Below, one piece after another: positions 1-6,885 of a stretch of 16,640 nucleotides of DNA. The stretch comes from VMDJ01 sp965659945. GTDB taxonomy: Bacteria; Pseudomonadota; Gammaproteobacteria; Chromatiales; Chromatiaceae. A model generated the notes under the pieces. The model saw nothing but the letters and a program-made list of their open reading frames with translations. It was not told the DNA's origin and searched no databases. The DNA is taken from positions 1 to 16,640 of the forward strand of contig CBFHYJ010000037.1 in the NCBI GenBank assembly GCA_965659945.1, read 5' to 3'. Each line of letters opens with the position of its first letter. Within the stretch, counting starts at the first letter, position 1. The position numbers and the translations under genes are program-made.

Positions 1-1352
1 ACCTCATTCATAGGCAAGTCGTAAGTTAATTGAACTTGTCCAGCAAGATACTGCATGTTCTTTTGCACACCGCGCTTCTCAATACACAGATTGATCACGT
101 TGCCAAGGTAATCTTGGGGAACCAAAATGTTCGCCTCGATGATTGGTTCGCGAACTTCAGCTATGCGGCTCGGGTCAGGTAGATCTGAAGGGTTACTGAT
201 CTTGATAATTTCACCACTATTCAGCGCNNNNNNNNNNGTTGGTGCAGTGGTAATTAGGTCGAGATCAAATTCACGCTCTAGGCGCTCCTGAATGATCTCC
301 ATGTGCAACATGCCCAAAAAGCCACAACGAAAACCAAATCCAAGCGCTTGGGATGTTTCTGGCTCGTAGGCTAATGCGGCATCGTTGAGTTTTAGTTTCT
401 GCAGTGACTCACGGAATGATTCGTAGTCATCTGAACTCACAGGATATAAGCCAGCGAACACGCGTGGATGCATTTCCTTAAAACCTGGCAAAGGTTTTTC
501 GGCCTGTTTGTTTTCAATCGTTATCGTGTCACCGACTGGGGCGCCGTCGATATCTTTAATGCCCGCGATAACAAAGCCTACTTCACCGGTTGAGAGGACT
601 TTTTTATCTAAGCGCTTCGGCGTGAACACACCCACCTTTTCAACTTGGAATGTACGACCTGTCGACATGATGCGCATTTTATCTTTCGGTTTGATCTCGC
701 CATTGACTACGCGAATCAGTGAGATAACACCCACGTAAGGGTCAAACCAAGAATCGATAATCAGAGCTTGTAGAGGATCTGATGCATCACCGGCTGGTGG
801 AGGAATCAATTGCACCAAGCTTTCTAGAAGCTCCTCAATACCAATGCCTGTTTTAGCGCTTACTTCTAGCGCTTCCGTTGCATCAATACCAATGATCTCT
901 TCGATCTCTTGTTTGACCTTATCAGGATCAGCTGATGGCAGATCAATCTTATTAAGGACTGGGACGACCTCTAAACCTTGCTCTATCGCTGTGTAACAGT
1001 TGGCCACACTTTGGGCTTCAACACCTTGTGCAGCATCAACAACCAATAAGGCACCTTCGCAAGCTGCAAGTGAGCGCGAAACTTCATAAGAAAAATCGAC
1101 GTGCCCTGGAGTGTCGATAAAGTTGAGCTGGTAGGTCTCACCATTCTGTGCGGTGTACTGCAGGGTAACGGACTGAGCTTTGATCGTAATGCCGCGTTCA
1201 CGCTCGATATCCATCGAATCGAGGACCTGAGCTGCCATTTCACGCTCAGTTAGACCGCCGCAAACCTGGATGAAACGGTCAGCAATGGTCGACTTACCAT
1301 GGTCGATATGCGCGATGATAGAGAAATTACGGATGTGACTTAAGTCAGTCAT
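1..1352 (-). CDS. lepA: Elongation factor 4 (LepA), 5' three quarters, interrupted by an N-run
   Basis: Ribosome-bound GTPase of the translation-factor family (EF4), related to EF-G; it acts on stalled or mis-set ribosomes at the inner face of the membrane. My translation from the ATG at 1352-1350 begins MTDLSHIRNFSIIAHIDHGK, which carries the G1 P-loop. It continues with the G2 ERERGITIKAQ, G3 DTPGHVDF, G4 NKID and G5 SAKTG motifs, then the LepA-typical stretches VSSDDYESFRESL and GFGFRCGFLGMLHMEI. About 450 codons are present and the family is about 600 long, so the C-terminal domain lies beyond the window edge. Ten N at 228-237 break the coding sequence; the reading frame is the same on both sides. 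No clear Shine-Dalgarno motif precedes the ATG. The gene follows the sigma-E operon, as in Pseudomonas, but a terminator at 1400-1430 separates them, so it probably has its own promoter in the roughly 47 bases left; I could not identify one. Confidence 0.95.
   Translation of the reverse strand, partial: MTDLSHIRNFSIIAHIDHGKSTIADRFIQVCGGLTEREMAAQVLDSMDIERERGITIKAQSVTLQYTAQNGETYQLNFIDTPGHVDFSYEVSRSLAACEGALLVVDAAQGVEAQSVANCYTAIEQGLEVVPVLNKIDLPSADPDKVKQEIEEIIGIDATEALEVSAKTGIGIEELLESLVQLIPPPAGDASDPLQALIIDSWFDPYVGVISLIRVVNGEIKPKDKMRIMSTGRTFQVEKVGVFTPKRLDKKVLSTGEVGFVIAGIKDIDGAPVGDTITIENKQAEKPLPGFKEMHPRVFAGLYPVSSDDYESFRESLQKLKLNDAALAYEPETSQALGFGFRCGFLGMLHMEIIQERLEREFDLDLITTAPXXXXALNSGEIIKISNPSDLPDPSRIAEVREPIIEANILVPQDYLGNVINLCIEKRGVQKNMQYLAGQVQLTYDLPMNE
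228..237. other. Assembly gap of ten N inside lepA
   Basis: Ten undetermined bases lie between codons reading ...TTAPT and ALNSGE... of LepA. Ten N keep the frame and would encode three residues plus the third base of a Thr codon. From my memory of E. coli LepA (TTAPTVVYEV then ETTSRE), about five residues belong here. The true gap is therefore more likely 16 bases, and ten is a placeholder or an underestimate. Confidence 0.9.
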
Positions 1353-1399
1353 AAAGTCGTTACACAAAAAAATGGGGCTCCATCTGTCACAAGACATAA

Positions 1400-1430
1400 A
1401 AAACGGGACCCCCGTGAGAGGTCCCGTTTT
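1400..1430 (-). terminator. Rho-independent terminator ending the rpoE-rseA-rseC-mucD-grx operon
   Basis: The arms CGGGACC (1404-1410) and GGTCCCG (1420-1426) form a perfect 7-bp GC-rich stem around a 9-base loop, extended by four A-T pairs (1400-1403 with 1427-1430). Read on the minus strand the stem is followed by six T residues (1403 down to 1398). It lies 20 bases past the stop codon of the glutaredoxin-like gene and 48 bases before the lepA start, so it closes the stress operon. A run of four T on the plus side could give weak bidirectional activity, but no plus-strand gene needs it. Confidence 0.85.
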
Positions 1431-1450
1431 GGGAGCAATCGTTGAGCAAA

Positions 1451-1696
1451 TTATAACGGATTCTGTGGGGCGCCGAAATGACTGATCAGCGCCTCAGGTG
1501 ACGGGATGAGCTCGCAAATTAGGGTTTGATTGAGCATGAGTACCGGAACCCTGAGCCCATACTCGTGTTTCCACTTCGGATTCTGATCCACATCACACCA
1601 CTCTAGGTCGTCTAACCGATCAGGCCATCCCCGATGAAGCATTGAAACCATATCTTCACAAAGGTGACAGCCTTCTCGGTAGAACAGCTTGAGCAT
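1451..1696 (-). CDS. Small glutaredoxin-like (thioredoxin-fold) protein
   Basis: An 81-residue protein with the redox motif C10-H-L-C13 right after the first beta strand (MLKLFYREGCHLCEDM) and a probable cis-proline at Pro51 (RVPVL). Both fit a glutaredoxin/thioredoxin fold. It resembles the short glutaredoxin-like family formerly called DUF836. Two more cysteines lie at 34 and 61. No signal peptide is visible, so a cytoplasmic thiol-disulfide role is likely; the substrate is unknown. Its ATG overlaps the mucD stop codon by one base (TAATG), so it is probably translationally coupled to mucD, and the terminator follows directly. As last gene of the sigma-E operon it should be induced with the envelope stress response. 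That is inference from position. Confidence 0.8.
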   Translation of the reverse strand: MLKLFYREGCHLCEDMVSMLHRGWPDRLDDLEWCDVDQNPKWKHEYGLRVPVLMLNQTLICELIPSPEALISHFGAPQNPL

Positions 1697-3099
1697 TAGC
1701 GCCCAATGGTCAGTGCGACAAAGGCAGGATTGCCGTCACGAATGATTAATGCGGCGACTGTGCCTTTGTTCATCGCCTCTTCCATCATCGATTGAAGTTG
1801 ATCCGCATTTTTAACAGATTGACGATTAAACATCTTCACGATGTCACCCGCTTTGAGAACGCTTGCCAAGCGACTACTTGGAGAGACCTCACGAATCACC
1901 GCACCACCCTCTGTCATACCAGAAGCTTCACGTTCATCTGATGTCAGATCACCAATCTGGACACCAAGCGTATCGATCATCTTAGGTTTAGTTGATGAAC
2001 TATTGGCTTGAATGCCGTCTTTCGGTAACTGTGCGACTTTGATCGACTTGGTAATGGTTTTGCCGTTACGGATGATTTCTAGCTTGTGTGCTTTATCAAC
2101 TGCGGAGCGACCGACGATGGGCGGCAACTCGCTAGAATAACGAATGTTGATGCCGTTGAACTTGGTGATGATGTCACCGACTTCAAGGCCTGCATCGCTA
2201 GCAGGTGTATTTGGAAGCACATTGGATACCAAAGCACCACGAGGTTTGTCTAAACCAAAGCTTTCTGCAAGGTTGTTATCAACATCTTGGATTAATACAC
2301 CAAGGTAACCACGAGAGACGCTGCCATTGCTGCGAATCTGATTAGCTACATCCATAGCTAACTCGATTGGTATCGAGAAAGACAGTCCCATGAAGCCACC
2401 TGAGCGGCTGAAGATTTGTGAATTGATACCTACAACTTCTCCATCGAGATTAAACAAAGGACCACCTGAGTTGCCAGGATTAATTGCAACATCGGTTTGA
2501 ATAAAAGGCACATAGTTCTCACGAGGTAAGTTGCGACCTTTTGCGCTAACGATGCCAGCTGTCACACTGTGGTCAAAACCAAAGGGTGAACCAATCGCCA
2601 ACACCCACTCGCCGACGCGTAATTTGTCGCTACTGCCAATTTTCACAACAGGCAGGTTCTTAGCGTCAATCTTGATGACTGCGACATCAGTATCCGGATC
2701 GCTGCCAATGAGTTCAGCTTCAAACACACGACGATCGCTAAGACGAACTTCTATCGCATCAGCGTCTTTGATGACGTGATTGTTTGTCATGATGTAGCCA
2801 TCGCTACTTAAGATAAAGCCCGAACCTAATGACTGGGCATCACGGTTACCAAGATCAGGAATCCCTTCTTCAAAGAACTTCTTAAACAATTCAGGCATAG
2901 GCATATTGTCTGGAAGATCGAATTGACGTCGCATTGATTGACGCGGCGCTTTCATGTCATGACGAGTACTGATATTGACCACTGATGGACTGTTCATCTC
3001 AGCCAGTTCAGCGAAATCAGGAAGGTTTGCTGCAAATGATGATTGCGCAACAAAGATCAACGCAAAAAACCATGAAATAGCAGTCGCTCTATTAACCAT
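1696..3099 (-). CDS. mucD: Periplasmic serine protease/chaperone MucD (DegP/HtrA family)
   Basis: A 467-residue HtrA-type protease that degrades or refolds damaged envelope proteins. The N-terminus (residues 1 to about 23, ending SSFA) looks like a Sec signal peptide, giving a periplasmic enzyme. The trypsin-like domain (about 35-255) holds the catalytic triad: His108 in TNNHVI, Asp138 in DPDTDVAVIKI and Ser211 in NPGNSGGP. Two PDZ domains follow, about 262-355 (starting RGYLGVLIQDV) and 375-465 (starting DTLGVQIGDL). Length and sequence match Pseudomonas MucD better than E. coli DegP, from memory. It is the fourth gene of the sigma-E operon, 19 bases after rseC, with a GGAT ribosome-binding element before the ATG. 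In Pseudomonas MucD dampens AlgU signalling, so it may provide feedback here too. Confidence 0.95.
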   Translation of the reverse strand: MVNRATAISWFFALIFVAQSSFAANLPDFAELAEMNSPSVVNISTRHDMKAPRQSMRRQFDLPDNMPMPELFKKFFEEGIPDLGNRDAQSLGSGFILSSDGYIMTNNHVIKDADAIEVRLSDRRVFEAELIGSDPDTDVAVIKIDAKNLPVVKIGSSDKLRVGEWVLAIGSPFGFDHSVTAGIVSAKGRNLPRENYVPFIQTDVAINPGNSGGPLFNLDGEVVGINSQIFSRSGGFMGLSFSIPIELAMDVANQIRSNGSVSRGYLGVLIQDVDNNLAESFGLDKPRGALVSNVLPNTPASDAGLEVGDIITKFNGINIRYSSELPPIVGRSAVDKAHKLEIIRNGKTITKSIKVAQLPKDGIQANSSSTKPKMIDTLGVQIGDLTSDEREASGMTEGGAVIREVSPSSRLASVLKAGDIVKMFNRQSVKNADQLQSMMEEAMNKGTVAALIIRDGNPAFVALTIGR

Positions 3100-3118
3100 G
3101 TTTGTATCCTTTAACTTT

Positions 3119-3613
3119 TTAAAGTTTGGTATTTAATTTTTCAAAGGCAACATGCACACCGGCAGGTTGCGTACTAACTTTGATAAGCGAAGTGTTGATA
3201 GGTTCCTTACGCTTTGCAGCTTTTAACCCCACCGCTAAACCTAGACATCCGCCAAGTAAGGCAAGGCCATCGTTAAATGCGCCGGGACCAAATATCGCTA
3301 TAGCAGCGGCATTACCCACAATTGCACCGACCATGAGCGCAAACAATGGCAGGCCATATAAAGACCAAATGGATTTCGAGTAAGTGGATTCTGGAATTTT
3401 AAGCGTCACTGTTGAGCCCGTCGTTGGGGCTGAATCGAATTGATCCAAAAACAAATCAACTTCGTTTTCAGCACGATTTGGAAACCACTTGCCGATTGCT
3501 GCTGTACCACACCCTGCTTTTGCGTCACATGAATGGCACCCGCTTTGGCGTTGTATGGAGACGCGAATCAGGTTTCCACGAGATGCAATGACAGTCGCTT
3601 GCTGCTCAATCAT
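3119..3613 (-). CDS. rseC: RseC/MucC family inner-membrane regulator of sigma-E
   Basis: A 164-residue membrane protein of the RseC/MucC family. The N-terminal cytoplasmic part carries the family cysteine cluster C26-x2-C29-x5-C35 (GCHSCDAKAGCG). Two hydrophobic segments follow at about 82-107 and 112-132, then a short cytoplasmic tail. The family modulates sigma-E activity mildly and is linked in other bacteria to electron-transfer complexes and thiamine or redox functions; its exact role is not settled. The start overlaps the rseA stop as ATGA, which leaves no room for rseB between them. It is cotranscribed with mucD downstream. Family assignment rests on the cysteine pattern, topology and position. 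Confidence 0.9.
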   Translation of the reverse strand: MIEQQATVIASRGNLIRVSIQRQSGCHSCDAKAGCGTAAIGKWFPNRAENEVDLFLDQFDSAPTTGSTVTLKIPESTYSKSIWSLYGLPLFALMVGAIVGNAAAIAIFGPGAFNDGLALLGGCLGLAVGLKAAKRKEPINTSLIKVSTQPAGVHVAFEKLNTKL

Positions 3614-4149
3614 TGTTGAGCTGAGTCACAAGCTAGAACTTGTTTGACAACACAGTTCTTATCTTTCTTAGTTTTTAAACTTTCTAAGGTTTCCCATTCG
3701 CCAACCTTACTCAGGTCGAAACTTGAGCCATGTTGAACACGGCCTTGCGACACGACCTCAAGGCCCTCTGGTGAGGCAATTGGAGGAGCGAAAGCATATT
3801 GAGGAATGTTTGATGAAGGTTGATCAAACTGACTGAGTTGAGGCACAACTAAAACCGACATCATGGCAACAGTTGCTGCAATGGCTGTACCGCTGACAAA
3901 TCGAAGGATAGGTCTTTCATGCCAGCGACGAGGTGCTAAAACGGTAGGTTCATCATCAAGGCGTTTTGATACAGCCTGATGTATCGAACTCGCATCGGTA
4001 GCCAAAGATTCGTTACGTAAAGCGGCACCAATTTGCGAATAACGAGAAGCGGTTTTAGCTGTTTCGGTCGAAAAATCGATTTTATGTGAGCCCGCCTCGC
4101 CATCGAGAAAGGCGGATAGATTTTCGTCAGATGATTTTTGCGTTGTCAT
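3610..4149 (-). CDS. rseA: Anti-sigma-E factor RseA (MucA-like), short periplasmic domain
   Basis: A 179-residue single-pass membrane protein that holds sigma-E inactive. The cytoplasmic N-terminus carries the typical LSAFLDGEAG motif (residues 11-20) of the RseA N-terminal domain. One transmembrane helix lies at about 83-103. The periplasmic tail is only about 75 residues, shorter than in E. coli RseA (216 residues total). E. coli DegS cuts RseA at a Val-Ser bond in a PVSLG context, and EVVSQG at Val133-Ser134 is a candidate counterpart (inference). The Gln/Arg-rich helical region that binds RseB in E. coli has no obvious match, which fits the absence of rseB. Two cysteines near the end, C166 and C174, could form a periplasmic disulfide. 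The gene overlaps rpoE and rseC by ATGA at both ends. Confidence 0.9.
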   Translation of the reverse strand: MTTQKSSDENLSAFLDGEAGSHKIDFSTETAKTASRYSQIGAALRNESLATDASSIHQAVSKRLDDEPTVLAPRRWHERPILRFVSGTAIAATVAMMSVLVVPQLSQFDQPSSNIPQYAFAPPIASPEGLEVVSQGRVQHGSSFDLSKVGEWETLESLKTKKDKNCVVKQVLACDSAQQ

Positions 4150-4733
4150 TCATCGTGCCCCATCAAAGGTTTAATGGCTTTATCTACAGCTTCGCGAGCC
4201 CTAAAAATTCGAGATCGGACAGTGCCAATGGGACAATCCATTGCTTCTGCAATCTCGTCGTAACTCAATCCGTCGATCTCTCTGAGTGTTAAAGCGGTTT
4301 TAAGTTCCTCGGGCAGCTTATCTATTGATTCCAGAATTACTGCTTTCAGATCTGCTTCCTCGGCAAGACTCTCAGGCGTTTCCTGTTCCTTTAGTCTTGT
4401 GCCCATGTCCATTTGTTCCGCAATTTCGGCTTCGATATCGCCTTGAGGCGGTCTTCTGGATAAAGTTGCTAGGTGATTTTTGGCTGTATTGATCGCTACA
4501 CGATAGAGCCAGGTGTAAAACTGACTATCACCGCGGAAGTTGGGTAATGCCCGGTAAGCTTTAATAAAGGCCTCCTGGGTCACATCAAGAACTTCATCTT
4601 GATCGCGAATGAAACGCGAGACTAGGTTAGCAATGCGCTGCTGATATTTAATAACAAGGGGGTCAAAGGCTTTTTTGTCGCCCTTTTGGACTCTTTTGAC
4701 TAGATCAGTGTCAGATTGTGCGGTGGTAGTCAT
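4146..4733 (-). CDS. rpoE: Extracytoplasmic sigma factor sigma-E (RpoE/AlgU)
   Basis: A 195-residue ECF sigma factor that directs transcription of envelope-stress genes. Sigma region 2 spans about 20-90, including DVTQEAFIKAYRALPNF and FYTWLYRVAINTAKNHL. Region 4 spans about 135-185, with the helix-turn-helix around LSYDEIAEAMDCPIGTVRSRIFRAR. A linker of about 40 residues between them is acidic. Length fits E. coli RpoE (191) and Pseudomonas AlgU. It heads an operon with its anti-sigma factor, with which it shares an ATGA overlap that would keep the two proteins in balance. The ATG at 4733 follows a purine run (AAGAAGT) that is too close to be an ideal Shine-Dalgarno. Autoregulation is usual for this family; a weak promoter candidate is listed separately. 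Confidence 0.96.
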   Translation of the reverse strand: MTTTAQSDTDLVKRVQKGDKKAFDPLVIKYQQRIANLVSRFIRDQDEVLDVTQEAFIKAYRALPNFRGDSQFYTWLYRVAINTAKNHLATLSRRPPQGDIEAEIAEQMDMGTRLKEQETPESLAEEADLKAVILESIDKLPEELKTALTLREIDGLSYDEIAEAMDCPIGTVRSRIFRAREAVDKAIKPLMGHDE

Positions 4734-4762
4734 ACTTCTTAATAATTTTATTCAAGGGCGAC

Positions 4763-4834
4763 TATCGCCACACGACGTGTAAATTCGTAACATAGCGCCA
4801 CTTTAAATGAATTTGATGCTCGAGGTTACGCCAC
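4763..4834. repeat. Three spaced copies of TWNCGCCAC in the rpoE/nadB divergent region
   Basis: CGCCAC occurs at 4766-4771, 4796-4801 and 4829-4834, each preceded by T-A/T-N (TAT, TAG, TTA). Start-to-start spacings are 30 and 33 bases, close to three helical turns. The first copy runs into an 11-base palindrome, ACACGACGTGT (4770-4780). The copies overlap both candidate promoters. This layout is what an operator array for a DNA-binding regulator would look like, but no known site matches in my memory. Confidence 0.4.
4802..4829 (-). promoter_or_regulatory. Weak candidate sigma-E-type promoter for rpoE
   Basis: On the minus strand, GTAACCT (4829 down to 4823) matches the sigma-E -35 consensus GGAACTT at five of seven positions. 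After 15 bases comes TTTAAA (4807 down to 4802), similar to a TCTAA-type -10. Transcription would start near 4796, leaving a leader of about 60 bases before rpoE. Family autoregulation makes such a promoter likely somewhere in this 129-base region, but this match alone is weak. Confidence 0.25.
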
Positions 4835-4841
4835 GTCTAAG
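4813..4841 (+). promoter_or_regulatory. Candidate sigma-70 promoter for nadB
   Basis: TTGATG (4813-4818) and TCTAAG (4836-4841) are separated by 17 bases, each matching four of six consensus positions. Transcription would begin about 15 bases before the nadB ATG, giving a very short leader. The third CGCCAC repeat lies in its spacer. It is the best match I saw, but a moderate one. Confidence 0.25.
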
Positions 4842-4862
4842 TTTTGACTGACGTGTTTCTCC

Positions 4863-6482
4863 ATGGTTCCCCAGCTTTCTTGTGATGTGTTGATTATTGG
4901 TAGCGGCGCTGCAGGCTTAAGCACGGCCCTTCGCTTGCCTGAAAACCTTAATATTGTAGTTGTTGCTAAACGTGAATTAGCTGAGGGCAATACCGTCTAT
5001 GCGCAAGGCGGCATCTCGGCAGTATTGGATTCAGCTGACTCTTTAGAATCTCATGTCGCTGACACAGTCTCTGCGGGGGCAGGCTTGGGTAACGAAGCGG
5101 TGATTCGTCGTGTCGTGGAGCGAGGACCGGAAAATATTCGTTGGCTATCGGAGCTTGGCCTTCACTTCACCTCAACTCCCCCTACAGGTGACTCGAAACT
5201 TCACCTCACCCAAGAAGGTGGCCATAGTCACCGTCGTGTAGCTCACGTAGCTGATGCGACCGGTCGGGAGATGCAGACAACCTTAGGTGATGTGGTTCGC
5301 ACCCGTAAAAATATCCAACTTCTTGAAAATCATATCGCTGTTGATTTGATTCTTCGCCCAAGTAAAGCCGGCGGAAAACGTTGTGTTGGTGCATATCTGA
5401 TGCATCTTGAATCGAACCAAGTCATGGGTGTTGGGTCGCGCTGTGTTGTTTTGGCAACCGGTGGTGCTAGCAAAGCTTATCTTTATACAAGCAACCCTGA
5501 TGTTGCGACAGGTGATGGTATTGCGATGGCTTGGCGCGCAGGTTGTCGTGTCAGCAATATGGAGTTCATTCAATTTCACCCTACTTGCTTATACCACCCG
5601 AATGCTAAGTCGTTTCTCGTCAGCGAAGCTGTACGCGGTGAAGGTGGCCATTTGTTGTTAGCTGATGGTGAGCGATTCATGGATCAATTTGATCCACGTG
5701 GTGAACTCGCTCCAAGAGACATTGTTGCTCGAGCCATAGACCATGAAATGAAGCGTTTAGGTAGCGATTGCGTCTACTTGGATATTAGTCATAAGCCGGC
5801 TGAATTTATTGAGCATCACTTCCCTACCATCTTGGAACGCAGCCTATCGCTAGGCTTTGACATGCGTGAAGAGCCTTTGCCGGTTGTTCCAGCAGCGCAT
5901 TACACCTGTGGTGGTGTCAAAGTGAATGATGTAGGAGAAACTGATGTGGCTGGTTTATATGCCGTAGGCGAAACTGCTTACACAGGCCTTCATGGTGCCA
6001 ATCGTATGGCCAGCAATTCATTACTAGAGTGTTTGGTTTATGCCCAACTTGCGGCTGAAGATATCGAATCCAAAATTGCGCATGTCTCTATGCCTCGTGA
6101 TATCGAAGATTGGGATGATAGTCGTGTTACCGATGCTGATGAAGAAGTCGTTGTATCGCACAACTGGGAAGAGTTGCGTCGCTTTATGTGGGATTACGTG
6201 GGAATTGTGAGAAGTAATAAGCGCCTCGCAAGAGCTCGACGAAGAGTTAACCTGCTTCGACATGAAGTCGCTGAGTATTACGCTAATTTTAAAGTCACTA
6301 ATGACTTACTTGAGCTACGTAACTTATTAGATGTGGCTGACTTGATTATTCAATCTGCCCAGCGTCGTCGTGAAAGTCGCGGCTTGCACTACACCTTAGA
6401 TTTTCCGCAGTTGGATGTTAATCAGTGTCAGCCTACAACGCTTATTCCGGACAATTACCGCCCGAAGGGTCAGAAGGTTTAA
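4863..6482 (+). CDS. nadB: L-aspartate oxidase
   Basis: A 539-residue FAD enzyme that oxidises L-aspartate to iminoaspartate, the first step of de novo NAD synthesis, feeding quinolinate synthase NadA in the cytoplasm. The FAD-binding VLIIGSGAAGLS motif lies at residues 9-20. Residues corresponding, by recalled E. coli numbering, to the active site are all present: Glu118, Gln237, His239 (EFIQFHPT), Arg285 (ELAPRDIVARA), His346 (AAHYTCGG) and Arg381 (GANRMASNSLLEC). Length matches E. coli NadB (540). The chosen start gives the expected short lead into the FAD motif, but no strong Shine-Dalgarno precedes it. It is divergent from rpoE, as in Pseudomonas and E. coli, and overlaps the convergent ygfX-like gene by 41 bases at its 3' end. 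Confidence 0.96.
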   Translation: MVPQLSCDVLIIGSGAAGLSTALRLPENLNIVVVAKRELAEGNTVYAQGGISAVLDSADSLESHVADTVSAGAGLGNEAVIRRVVERGPENIRWLSELGLHFTSTPPTGDSKLHLTQEGGHSHRRVAHVADATGREMQTTLGDVVRTRKNIQLLENHIAVDLILRPSKAGGKRCVGAYLMHLESNQVMGVGSRCVVLATGGASKAYLYTSNPDVATGDGIAMAWRAGCRVSNMEFIQFHPTCLYHPNAKSFLVSEAVRGEGGHLLLADGERFMDQFDPRGELAPRDIVARAIDHEMKRLGSDCVYLDISHKPAEFIEHHFPTILERSLSLGFDMREEPLPVVPAAHYTCGGVKVNDVGETDVAGLYAVGETAYTGLHGANRMASNSLLECLVYAQLAAEDIESKIAHVSMPRDIEDWDDSRVTDADEEVVVSHNWEELRRFMWDYVGIVRSNKRLARARRRVNLLRHEVAEYYANFKVTNDLLELRNLLDVADLIIQSAQRRRESRGLHYTLDFPQLDVNQCQPTTLIPDNYRPKGQKV

Positions 6483-6885
6483 ACGGTTGAACAAGCCAAC
6501 GGCGTAATAACCAAAGGCCTTCTTCTGTGCAATTTCTCTGAGTAGCCCACACGGTGTAGCGCTTACGCTTAGTTCTCAATGTGACATGCGTCAGATTCTC
6601 CGTAAGGATCTTGACTGAGCGTCCAATGATGGGCTCCATCGCATCAAGTCGAGTGCCAATTTTTGCCGTTTTACCATCGAGATCGATAAAAGCTTCCTCG
6701 GCACCAAGACCATTGGTTAGGTGATCAGCCATCCAAACAAACATGGCGCTGATCACTATCAAGAAGAGTTTGAGCTGTAATGTCCATTGAATGGGCCATA
6801 TAAGAAAAGCAATCAACATCACCAAGCTGGCAATAAATGCTCGGTGCATTGGATCTTTGCTTACTTTAACCAGTTGCGCGTGCAT
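6442..6885 (-). CDS. YgfX (CptA)-like inner-membrane protein
   Basis: A 147-residue protein with two adjacent hydrophobic helices (about 15-31 and 37-53) and a soluble C-terminal part. The pattern VTLRTKRKRYTVWATQRNCT followed by EEGLWLLRRWL (about 101-131) aligns in my memory with the end of E. coli YgfX. YgfX is a small membrane protein encoded beside sdhE, which flavinylates succinate dehydrogenase, and was once described as a toxin acting on MreB/FtsZ. No sdhE is visible here. The ATG follows the tatD stop codon with no gap, so it is the last gene of the pabC-to-tatD run. Its last 41 bases overlap nadB in convergent orientation, and no terminator is visible. Family assignment is moderate; a plain hypothetical membrane protein remains possible. 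Confidence 0.6.
   Translation of the reverse strand: MHAQLVKVSKDPMHRAFIASLVMLIAFLIWPIQWTLQLKLFLIVISAMFVWMADHLTNGLGAEEAFIDLDGKTAKIGTRLDAMEPIIGRSVKILTENLTHVTLRTKRKRYTVWATQRNCTEEGLWLLRRWLVQPFKPSDPSGGNCPE

Noticed and set aside
508..738. Open frame of 76 codons on the plus strand within lepA
   Set aside because: It lies antisense to a well conserved part of LepA and its translation shows no domain; it is a shadow of the real gene.
5283..5579. 98-codon minus-strand open frame inside nadB (also 5206-5394 and 6024-6263)
   Set aside because: nadB is intact with all active-site residues; these frames are antisense shadows.
6442..6885. YgfX-like gene as a toxin of a toxin-antitoxin pair
   Set aside because: No antitoxin partner is adjacent, and the toxin role of this family is contested; it reads better as a membrane protein linked to the SdhE family.
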